Shown here: piece by piece, positions 48,179 to 55,616 of the stretch
Layout: each line of letters starts with the position of its first letter
How positions within the stretch are numbered: position 1 is the stretch's first letter
Assembly: GCA_016190665.1 (NCBI GenBank)
Contig: JACPQD010000103.1
Coordinates: forward strand, 1 to 64,000
From: Chloroflexota bacterium
GTDB taxonomy: Bacteria; Chloroflexota; Dehalococcoidia; JACPQD01
Direction of reading: 5' to 3'
Length of the DNA stretch: 64,000 nt
The notes under the pieces: generated by a model
Database searches by the model: none
What the model was told of the DNA's origin: nothing
What the model saw: only the letters and a program-made list of their open reading frames with translations
Made by a program: the position numbers and the translations under genes

Positions 48179-49138
48179 ATGCCCTGGCGGGCGATGCGAG
48201 GCGGCGGGATCGCCGTGACCGCCTACCAGCCTCACGAGCCGGCATGGCGCCGTTGGCTCCATCCCCTTCGAGCCAGCCTCACGCCCCGGGCGCTGGCAGA
48301 GAGACTGCCCGAGCTATTGGGCTGCGCGACGAAGCGCTCGCCAGCGTTGATCGCCCCAACGGCGCTACTCTTGGGCGCGGTGGGCGTGATGTTCCTGGGT
48401 TACCAGTTCCTTGAGCCAGCTTCAACTTCGGGGTGGTTCTTCGGCAATTCCAAAGAGGCGACGGACCGCGGCGTCGAAGTACGCCTGTTGCCTGATTCAA
48501 GGGGGAGAGCGGTCGCCCAGTCCAGGCGCCGGTCCGGACCGCCCGTCAAGCCGCGGGAAGTCCCCTTCATATCACAGTGGGTGGCTGAAGAGCAGTCGGG
48601 AAAGAACAACTGCTTGCCCGCGGCGGCTGCCATGGTCATCGCCAGCTATGGAGGGAAGGTCGGTCTCCACGATGCGGTGCTGACGATCCGCGACGGCAAG
48701 AATGACGCGCGAAACAGCCTGCTCGATTTCGACGAAAGCACGTGGGAGGTTTTGCTCCGACGGTTCGACATGGTTCAAGAGGAAGTGAACGATATTGTGA
48801 GCTTGCGTGACCAGCTCGATGAAGGGCACCCGGTCATCATGCTTGTGGATAACAGGCAATTCATGCGGTCAGAAAACGGACGTGAAGTCCCCTACCCTCC
48901 CGGGAGAGGCTTCGAGGGGCCTCATTTCGTAGTTGTCACCAGATACGACCTGAACGGCGCAGGGGAAATCGAAAAACTGTACATTAACGACTCCCTCGCT
49001 GTGAAGCAGGCGGAAGGCAAGAGGCTGGTGGCCGACCCCGATACCGGAACAAACTTCCCCGTGACGATAGAGGCCTTTTTGCGCGCCGTCACGCGAGCCA
49101 AGCCCCCATGGCACGGCTTGGCCGTGTTCCCCAAGTGA
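48179..49138 (+). CDS. Membrane-anchored C39-like cysteine peptidase
   Basis: 319 residues with one transmembrane helix at about 57-78 and a basic, Arg-rich N-terminus, so the protease domain is probably outside. The C39-like domain has the catalytic Cys in NNCLPAAAAMVIASYGG (C145), the His in GPHFVVVTRY (H249) and the Asp/Asn in INDSL (270-271). It has an LRDQLDEGHPVIMLVD strand typical of the C39_2 group. The start could also be GTG 48215 (VTAYQPHEPAW). It is the only plus-strand gene within the array and has no evident link to the selenoproteins. Target unknown. Confidence 0.75.
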   Translation: MPWRAMRGGGIAVTAYQPHEPAWRRWLHPLRASLTPRALAERLPELLGCATKRSPALIAPTALLLGAVGVMFLGYQFLEPASTSGWFFGNSKEATDRGVEVRLLPDSRGRAVAQSRRRSGPPVKPREVPFISQWVAEEQSGKNNCLPAAAAMVIASYGGKVGLHDAVLTIRDGKNDARNSLLDFDESTWEVLLRRFDMVQEEVNDIVSLRDQLDEGHPVIMLVDNRQFMRSENGREVPYPPGRGFEGPHFVVVTRYDLNGAGEIEKLYINDSLAVKQAEGKRLVADPDTGTNFPVTIEAFLRAVTRAKPPWHGLAVFPK

Positions 49139-49509
49139 CACTCGACGAAGAAGAAGATCTCAGCCGAATTCTGCAAATCGCGTGACGTAGCTGTGATGCC
49201 GCAGTGACAGGTGTAGATGGGCGCTACCGGGCGGAGTTTAGCGACGGCTCTTTACGGCCGAGAAGAACTTCCGACCCATCGAGAACTTCCTCCATTACCT
49301 GAGAGCCAGGGAGCTAATAGCGTACCTACATTGCGAACCGGATTTCCTTAATACCTTACGAATGGATTCTTGCGCGCGAGATGTGCATGACTTCAACATT
49401 CATACTCAGCCATCAGCTCTCAGCCTTCAGCCTTCAGCATTTTCATCATTCATCGCTCAGCCATCAGCTCTCAGCCTTCAACATTTAGCACTTAGGCATT
49501 TAGCATTCA
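49139..49509. other. Intergenic region with low-complexity tail
   Basis: No gene supported. From about 49410 to 49509 it is built of repeated words, CTCAGCCATCAGCTCTCAG twice and ATTTAGCA/CATTCATCA-like units, which act as a short degenerate repeat tract. The earlier part (49200-49330) has no clear homology. Confidence 0.5.
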
Positions 49510-51369
49510 TCACTCAGCCCCAACCATATCCTCCAGGCCCAATTCGAGAAGCTTCTCTTTGGTGGGTATGCCCTCCTCGCTCCATCCCCGGTACTGGTAA
49601 TAGAAGTTCAGCAAGGCGCCCAGGGGAGGGAGATTGTCAGGAGCATAACCCTCGCCGCCTCGCTTCCGGGTAAGCAGCCGCGGCGGGAGGGTATCGTCCT
49701 TGCGGCTCATCCCGCGACGCACGTTGAAAAGGCGTTTGAGGGTGAAGATGCGCTCGCCAACGCGCATGAACTCCGCCTTATCCATCCTCCAGCCCGTGAC
49801 GCAGTTGAGCCATTCCAGGAAGTGCGGCGGCTGAACGCCGAAGTAGCCTTCAGGGACCTCCCTCAGCCAGACACGGGGCAGGTAGAGGAACTTGCAGACG
49901 CCCAGGGAATCGAGCAGGTTGTCAAAATCCTGAGACCATGCGGTCAGTTCCGCCATCCCGACAATTGCGACACGGTTCTGCACCGCAGCCTTGGCTTCTT
50001 CGCTCTTCAGATAAGGAGTCTGATAGCCTTCGAACCACAGCGTGGCGCCCTCCATGTGGTCGCCCCCCCGGCTGGCGGTGGCGTTTTGCAGTGCCCAGGC
50101 ATTGTGACATCTGGGATCATGCAGCGATGTCTCCATACCCTTGACATGAACTGCGTATTCGGAGGCGCGCGGACCGATCCTCTCGGCTGCAAGCTTCACG
50201 CCTTGTCCCAGAAGCTCACCGAATCCTTCCCGCTCGCCCATCCTTGTCACCATCTCGATCATGGCCTGGCTATTGCCCCACTTCAGCTCGATGCCCCCAG
50301 TATCAGCCTGGCTGATAAGTCCCTTTTCGTAGAGTTCCATGGCGAAGGCAACGATATCCCCTGCTGAGATGCAGTCCAGGCCGTAGCGGTTGCACAGGTC
50401 GAAGGCCTCGTACAAGGCTGGGACGTCGTCTATCAGGCAGTTCGCTCCCATCGGGCACCAGGCCTCAGCGTGGTAATGTCGGCTCCCCCTTGTCAACTGG
50501 GACACCACACAGCTCGTTCGGCAGCCTTCACAGGGCCTCGATTCCTCAGCTTCGAGCATAGTGGGAGCCATTTTCTCACCGAAGCCTGGCCATCCTCCCA
50601 GGGTGAAGTTCTTAATGCCAGCCCGTGCATCGGTTATGTGGAGATAGTTCTGCATGATCCGGCTTCGCTTCCGCGCGGGGTCTTCCTCGGTGCTGGGGAA
50701 AAGTCGCTTGATGCTCTCTTTCAAGCACGTTTGATCATGGATTTCAGGTTTTCCAGTCCCGCTCAGCGCGACCGCCTTGAGTTTCTTGATCCCCATCACG
50801 GCGCCCATTCCGGTCCTGCCGGCGGCTCTGGCATGAGGGCCGTCAGACATGATGGCGGCGATGTTCACCAGTCTTTCGCCAGCAATGCCGATGGTGGCCA
50901 CGGCGGTCCGTTGGCCCAACTGCGCCTTGAGTATCTCGGCCACTTTGTAGGTGTCTTCACCCCAAAGGTGGCTGGCATCCACTATCCTGGCGCCGTTGTC
51001 GCTGATATCGAGATACACCGGCCCGCTTGCTGCACCTTTGATGACCATCCCCAGATAGCCGGTGCGGCTCAGCGCTCCGGCCCAATCACCCCCGGCGTGG
51101 GCTTCGCCATAGATACCGGTAGCTGGCGATATGGCGGCCACGGTATACCGATTGGCGCTGGGCACCGGTGTACCCGTCAGGGGGCCGACCATGAATATCA
51201 ACGGGTTGTCAGCCGACAACGGCTGGGTGTTGGCATCAGTCTCGTCATACAGTATCTTCGCTGCCAGCCCGGCGCCCCCAACGAATTTCCTCATCAACCC
51301 GTCGTCCAGCTCATAACTGCCGATGGTCTCCGAAGATAGATCAACTTGCAGGATCTTACGTTTCGTCAT
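49510..51369 (-). CDS. Tungsten-type aldehyde ferredoxin oxidoreductase
   Basis: 619 residues, full length for the AOR family, which oxidises aldehydes to acids (or runs in reverse) with ferredoxin and a bis-pterin tungsten cofactor. The 4Fe-4S ligands are C280, C283, C287 (CEGCRTSC) and C492 (LLDSLGVC), spaced as in the Pyrococcus enzyme. The N-terminal domain carries KFVGGAGLAAKIL and the pterin-contact stretch AHAGGDWAGALSRTGY. It is the most downstream gene of the run that starts at 57320. Its presence fits an anaerobe and suggests that an aldehyde or acid is handled in this pathway, but a fixed link to the selenoproteins is an inference. Confidence 0.92.
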   Translation of the reverse strand: MTKRKILQVDLSSETIGSYELDDGLMRKFVGGAGLAAKILYDETDANTQPLSADNPLIFMVGPLTGTPVPSANRYTVAAISPATGIYGEAHAGGDWAGALSRTGYLGMVIKGAASGPVYLDISDNGARIVDASHLWGEDTYKVAEILKAQLGQRTAVATIGIAGERLVNIAAIMSDGPHARAAGRTGMGAVMGIKKLKAVALSGTGKPEIHDQTCLKESIKRLFPSTEEDPARKRSRIMQNYLHITDARAGIKNFTLGGWPGFGEKMAPTMLEAEESRPCEGCRTSCVVSQLTRGSRHYHAEAWCPMGANCLIDDVPALYEAFDLCNRYGLDCISAGDIVAFAMELYEKGLISQADTGGIELKWGNSQAMIEMVTRMGEREGFGELLGQGVKLAAERIGPRASEYAVHVKGMETSLHDPRCHNAWALQNATASRGGDHMEGATLWFEGYQTPYLKSEEAKAAVQNRVAIVGMAELTAWSQDFDNLLDSLGVCKFLYLPRVWLREVPEGYFGVQPPHFLEWLNCVTGWRMDKAEFMRVGERIFTLKRLFNVRRGMSRKDDTLPPRLLTRKRGGEGYAPDNLPPLGALLNFYYQYRGWSEEGIPTKEKLLELGLEDMVGAE

Positions 51370-51557
51370 GTTCGGGTCCTTAGCTCAGAGTCAGACAGTT
51401 GAACTACGAGTGGACGCTGTGGACAAGGTGGACACCGTAAACGCGGTTTGTGCCACCCGGCGTATCGGTCTATCCGTTGCCGCATCCGGTGACACCTTTG
51501 CTCAGCACTCATCACTCCGCACTCATCATTTATCATTTATCATTAATCATTTCGGCG

Positions 51558-52610
51558 CTAGCCCTTCCAGTCTATGCGTTTGGTCACCGCCCAGGTATCC
51601 CCAAAGGTGGGCACGAAGGTGGCGTGGTACGGCTCGGGACCTCCGGCCGAGACAATCATGATGTCCTCGGCGCGCCGGCACGGCCTGATGATGCCTTTGT
51701 CGTCCGTGGCCTTTTCCATGCGCTCCCGCCGCATCGAGGGCGGATAGTCGCTCAGAGGGAAGCCGAGGAGGTCCCATAACAACTTCTTGGTGTCTTGTTT
51801 GGAGAAACCCGCTTTGCGGAGCAGCTCAGTGTGGCCAGGAGTAAGCAGCAGGAGGGGCTCGCCGGCGCCCAACAGCACGTTGTTGCTGCCCATATAGTTC
51901 ATCGCATTGGCGATGACCTTGAGCATGTCCTTAATGTCGATGAGGCATGCCGTGACCACGTTGGTGGTGCCTTGCGCACCCACGATGGTCACTGTGCTAT
52001 CTTCCTTCTTGAAGCCGCGCTCCACGTGGAGTGGCTCAAAGACGCTCTCCTCTTCGTTTTCGGCGATACAGAAGACGTACTTTCCCGGATAGCCCTGGCT
52101 GGCTTTGTCGACCTCCTCCGGGATGCCGCCTCCTATGTTCAACATGATTAGCCGCATTGCTCGACCGATGGTGGCGTTGGCCCGGTTGCCCGGCCCCATC
52201 ACACTCCTGCCGGAATTCATGCCCAGATCCTTCCGCACGGGCCCGTTGATGATGGTCATGGGACCGACAGGATTCGTGGTGGCCTGCATGCCGTGGAGGT
52301 TGAGCTGAGGCTCGGCCATGGCCTCTACCCCCGCGATCAAAACAGGCAAGTAGGTCGGCAGGCAACCCGCCATCACGGCGTTGATGGCGATCTTCTCGAC
52401 GGTGGCGGCGCCGGCCTTCGGCGGAAGAGTCGCCACCACCCCATCCGGGTTCCGGTCAGCGGAGCGCAGCATCTGGGAAACGCGCGCCTCCGTCGGAGGC
52501 ACTATGGGAAGGCCATCGGTCCATCCTCGCTCGTAGGCCAGATTGTTAGCCTCGTCGAGCGAGTCGTCCGTGTAGACAATGGCTGATTGCCACTTCTTCA
52601 TATCGGACAT
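51558..52610 (-). CDS. Stand-alone GWTDGLP-type domain protein, partner of split UGSC selenoprotein
   Basis: 350 residues from the ATG at 52610 with GAAGGAG upstream. Motifs are GWTDGLPIVPPTEARVSQML, NAVMAGCLPTYLPVLIA, INGPVRKDLGMNSG, GPGNRANATIGRAMRLI, FEPLHVERGFKKEDSTVTI and, near the C-terminus, VSAGGPEPYHATFVPTFGD. It is most like the second module of the fused proteins at 1886 and 55617. The companion Sec gene is upstream, but here a gap of 237 bp with a repeat element separates them. Confidence 0.87.
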   Translation of the reverse strand: MSDMKKWQSAIVYTDDSLDEANNLAYERGWTDGLPIVPPTEARVSQMLRSADRNPDGVVATLPPKAGAATVEKIAINAVMAGCLPTYLPVLIAGVEAMAEPQLNLHGMQATTNPVGPMTIINGPVRKDLGMNSGRSVMGPGNRANATIGRAMRLIMLNIGGGIPEEVDKASQGYPGKYVFCIAENEEESVFEPLHVERGFKKEDSTVTIVGAQGTTNVVTACLIDIKDMLKVIANAMNYMGSNNVLLGAGEPLLLLTPGHTELLRKAGFSKQDTKKLLWDLLGFPLSDYPPSMRRERMEKATDDKGIIRPCRRAEDIMIVSAGGPEPYHATFVPTFGDTWAVTKRIDWKG

Positions 52611-52636
52611 CTGAAGCTCCTTCTATCATGTAGTCA

Positions 52637-52822
52637 GAACCACTGATGGACACGGATGGAATTGGAGCGCGAAGCGAGAAGTCCCGACGCATCGGGATCG
52701 CGACAAAGTCGGGACACGAAGCATGAAGACGGAGCCCAGTTGCCGCGGCGCCCCCCTTCCCGCTTCACGCTCCGCGCTTCGTGCTTCACCTCTCTATGTC
52801 TGTCAGTGTTCATCCGCGGTTC
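52637..52822. repeat. Small palindromic element between split selenoprotein genes
   Basis: The ends are imperfect inverted repeats: GAACCACTGATGGACACGG at 52637 and TGTTCATCCGCGGTTC at the right end. Inside are inverted words such as GCGCGAAGCG/CGCTCCGCGCTTC and CCCGACGCATCGGG. It looks like a miniature inverted-repeat element of about 186 bp. A related GCCACCGGTGGACACA word occurs at about 54773. Confidence 0.5.
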
Positions 52823-52847
52823 CGTCGTTCCCGGATTCCCTCTTCAA

Positions 52848-53411
52848 CTATGCTGGAATCGGCGTTTCAGGAGCCGAGCCTTTCAGTTTTGCGACGACCT
52901 CCTGGAAAGCCTTGTCCGCAGCCACCCGTATCTCTTCCTCGGTCATGAACTCTGCGTTCGCGGGTAGAGCGACGATAGGCAAGGTGGATACGCCCTTCGC
53001 TCTGGCTACAGTGCGGGCCAGATTAAGGAACTTCTCGGTTACCAGGGTCACAGAGGGCACACCCCTCTTCTGGAACTCAGCCCCTTCGTGGACACTCCAC
53101 GCTGTGCAGGAGCCTCAGTTGCCCAGCCCGACGACTACCGCATCGGCTCGGGATGAGAGTTCATCGAAGACCTCCTTCGGCGCGGTGTTAGAGGCGTCGG
53201 GCTTCTTCTTCCAGATGACCTTGCTGGTGCGAGCCTGGGTCTGAAAGAGGTCCTCGAATCTGGTCAGGACCTTCCCGAGGCTCCACCACCCGTTGTCAAC
53301 AAAACCGATGACATCCAGCTTGGCAGCCGAGTGTGGCTTACTGTCTGGCACCCTCACCTCGGCCACCGGGTCAAGCATTCCCAATTGTCCGCTGTGGCTA
53401 GTCTCTTGCAT
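52848..53411 (-). CDS. Stand-alone UGSC selenoprotein (Sec99)
   Basis: 187 residues, with Sec99 at TGA 53115-53117 and motif U-G-S-C-T-A-W-S-V-H-E. The ATG at 53411 is preceded by GAAGGAGGAG; in-frame codons further upstream have no ribosome site. The N-terminal module has KLDVIGFVDNGWWSLGK and VVVGLGN. The C-terminal part has EFQKRGVPSVTLVTEKF and LPIVALPANAEFMTEEEIR. It ends without the second module, which is encoded by the next gene at 51558-52610. Confidence 0.88.
53087..53117 (-). promoter_or_regulatory. Predicted bacterial SECIS: Sec UGA plus hairpin
   Basis: CGTGGA pairs with TCCACG around a GTG loop at positions 23-25. Confidence 0.72.
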
Positions 53412-53543
53412 GGTCTCCTCCTTCTGACTCTTGTGTACGGGCACGGTGCATCGCGCCCCTACGATTGCGTGCGGTGCACCGCGCCCCGGCGTGCGAAGAC
53501 CTACGGCGGACGCGACGGAGCGCGTCCCTCCGCAAAACACCTC

Positions 53544-54488
53544 CTACTTGTGGCGCGGCGGCAGGCCGCCATTCATCACTTTCCCAACCAGCGGATGGCC
53601 GACGGTCTCTTCGGCGAGCCGGGCCGCCTCGATGAGCTTCTCCAGGTCGATGCCTGTCTCGATTCCCATTTCCTCGCAGAGCAAAGCTACGTCTTCAGTC
53701 GGCAGGTTGCCGGCAGCCGCTTTGTGGGCTGCGAAGGGACAGCCGCCCATGCCGCCTATCGATGTGTCGAGGTGGTCAATCCCCATTTGCAGAGCAGCGT
53801 ATATGTTGGCCATGCCCATGCCCCTTGTATCGTGCAGATGGAGCCAGACGGCCTGGTCCGGGTGCCTTTCTCTGATAGCGGCGACGGTACGCTTCAATTG
53901 CTCGGGGTTGGCCCAGCCCATCGTGTCGGACAGGCGGATACGCTCGAAGGTCACCCCACGTGCCTTGCCGATTTCCAGCACCCTCTCCACCACGCTGAGG
54001 ACCTTGCTCAACGGAATTTCCCCCTCGAAATTGCACCCGAAGGCGGTCAGGATCCCTGCTTCGGCCACGGGGACGTCGTTTTGCCTGTACCAGTCCAGCC
54101 AGGTCGGTATCTCTGCAATTGACTCTTCAAGAGTCTTGTTCGAGTTGCGTTTGGAAAACTCGTTGCTGACAATGATTCTAAGCACGCCGGCTATGTCGAG
54201 CTTCCCGTTGGCCTTCGCCCTTTCAAGCCCCCGCTGGTTCAGATAGACCGCGGCATAGCGGACCCCGGGCTTCCTCTTGAATCTGTTTGCCACTTCTTCC
54301 GCATCGGCCATCTGTGGCACCCATTTGGGGCTGACGAAAGAGGTCACCTCTATGGCGCCGAGGCCGGTCTGTGACAGGGCGTCGATCAGCTTCACCTTGT
54401 CCGCGGTCTGTATGAACGTCTTCTCGAACTGGAAGCCTTCTCGCGGACCGACCTCCTGAAGGTGAACTCTCTTTGGCAGATCACTCAC
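53544..54488 (-). CDS. HMG-CoA lyase family protein
   Basis: 314 residues from the GTG at 54488. It has the HMG-CoA lyase start EVGPREGFQ (12-20), the metal HxH pair H217 and H219 (LHLHDTRG) and the signature loop GGMGGCPFA with C250, the cysteine expected for cleavage of HMG-CoA. NLPTEDV follows. So it probably cleaves 3-hydroxy-3-methylglutaryl-CoA or a similar 3-hydroxyacyl-CoA, as in leucine or related acid breakdown. It is flanked by a selenoprotein gene and a broken selenoprotein gene. It is unlike the other HMGL gene at 136-1386. Confidence 0.88.
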   Translation of the reverse strand: MSDLPKRVHLQEVGPREGFQFEKTFIQTADKVKLIDALSQTGLGAIEVTSFVSPKWVPQMADAEEVANRFKRKPGVRYAAVYLNQRGLERAKANGKLDIAGVLRIIVSNEFSKRNSNKTLEESIAEIPTWLDWYRQNDVPVAEAGILTAFGCNFEGEIPLSKVLSVVERVLEIGKARGVTFERIRLSDTMGWANPEQLKRTVAAIRERHPDQAVWLHLHDTRGMGMANIYAALQMGIDHLDTSIGGMGGCPFAAHKAAAGNLPTEDVALLCEEMGIETGIDLEKLIEAARLAEETVGHPLVGKVMNGGLPPRHK

Positions 54489-54523
54489 GTGTCCTGACAA
54501 CCTCCTCAAGATGTGACTTCGAC

Positions 54524-54721
54524 TCACCGTCGCATCGAGTGACCCATGGTTCTCTCGTTCACGCCCTCTTCCGTCGAGAAGATATCGTCGCCTCTGAAAA
54601 GCCAGTCCCACAACTGGCAAACGGTCTTCCCCTGCAGGTGCTCGGAGCGACCCGCAAGATGTAACGGTTCGACTGTCGACTTACCAAGCGGCCACACTAC
54701 CTCGAACACTGGCGCTGCCAT
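54524..54721 (-). pseudogene. N-terminal remnant of a UGSC-family selenoprotein gene
   Basis: The first about 50 residues (FEVVWPLGKSTVEPLHLAG, then GKTVCQLWDWLFRGDDIFST) match the start of 6418-8133 and 25954-27699 closely. After FST the frame drifts into unrelated sequence and stops, so the part with the Sec codon and the second module is gone. A good ribosome site (AAAGGAAG) and ATG remain. It shows that at least one more array member once stood here and was mostly deleted. Confidence 0.75.
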
Positions 54722-54829
54722 CCGTTCTTCCTTTCAATCTCTACCGCTTTCGTGTCTTCGCGGCTTCGCGTGAGCCACCGGTGGACACAAGTGGACGGAG
54801 TGGACTTGCTCCCCGCTCCGCGCTTCTAC

Positions 54830-55570
54830 CTAGATTTCGAAGGTCTTCCATTCGCCCGGTTTCATGATTACGGCCGTCGTGGCGGGAGCCAATTTCCTGA
54901 CCGCCAGGGCGAAGTCTTCGGGAGCGCTGGCACCTTCGATGTAGTGCACCGGGATAGCCCATTTCAGACCCATCCACCGGCAAATCAGCGCCGCTTCCTC
55001 CGGAGACATGTCGGAGGCGAAATCAGGTGGCCCCATGCCTCCCACGGGGAGCATCGCGATTTGCGGCTTGTAAAGTTCGCCGTAGAGTTTCATGTCGCCG
55101 AAGATGCCTGTATCGCCAGGGTGATAAATGCCGATACCGGACTCGGTGGAGAGGATGAAGCCAAGAGGCGTGCCACTGATCATCTCTCCATCGGAGTTCA
55201 TGAATGAGATGTGTTCGCTCCGCACGCACTTGATCTTCACCTCTCCAAAAGTAAGGCTCACCCCATGAAGCGCGTAACGGAAACGCGACGGATCGATGCC
55301 TCTCTTCACGAGATGATAGCGGACCTCAGGGCCGCACAGGATAAGACTACGGGGCATCATCTTGGCCAGTTGCTCCGTGTCCCCGACATGGTCCGCGGCT
55401 GCGTGGCTCACCAGGATGAGATCTATGTCCTTGATCTCCTCCAAGGGCACGGGCGATATCCCGTGTCCCTCGTACCCCGTGATGCAAGGGTCGATGAGGA
55501 CCCTCATCCCCTCCTCCATAACTACCTCAAAGGCAGAGATGGCGAAGTATCGCAACTGAATTCGGGGCAT
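54830..55570 (-). CDS. Metallo-beta-lactamase-fold hydrolase, UPF0173-like, altered metal motif
   Basis: 246 residues. The fold is shown by VLIDPCI, LILVSHAAADHVGD, IYHPGDTGIFGD and IPVHYIEG. The usual HxHxDH motif reads H56-A57-A58-A59-D60-H61, so the second His is replaced by Ala. The D60/H61 pair, the later HPGDTG and the last His are kept. It may bind only one metal or have changed function. The ATG follows GGGAGG and lies 46 bp after the selenoprotein at 55617, so it is likely in the same operon. Confidence 0.82.
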   Translation of the reverse strand: MPRIQLRYFAISAFEVVMEEGMRVLIDPCITGYEGHGISPVPLEEIKDIDLILVSHAAADHVGDTEQLAKMMPRSLILCGPEVRYHLVKRGIDPSRFRYALHGVSLTFGEVKIKCVRSEHISFMNSDGEMISGTPLGFILSTESGIGIYHPGDTGIFGDMKLYGELYKPQIAMLPVGGMGPPDFASDMSPEEAALICRWMGLKWAIPVHYIEGASAPEDFALAVRKLAPATTAVIMKPGEWKTFEI

Positions 55571-55616
55571 TCATGACCTCCCGATCAATTGATCTGGGCC
55601 CTCAGCGCTGTTCGCC

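Noticed and set aside
48169..48414. Alternative small plus-strand gene at the start of the C39-like peptidase gene
   Set aside because: Overlapping frame of the same strand with Arg/Pro-rich translation and no family match.
49410..49509. CRISPR array
   Set aside because: The repeated words are short, irregular and lack spacers of constant length; no cas gene is present.
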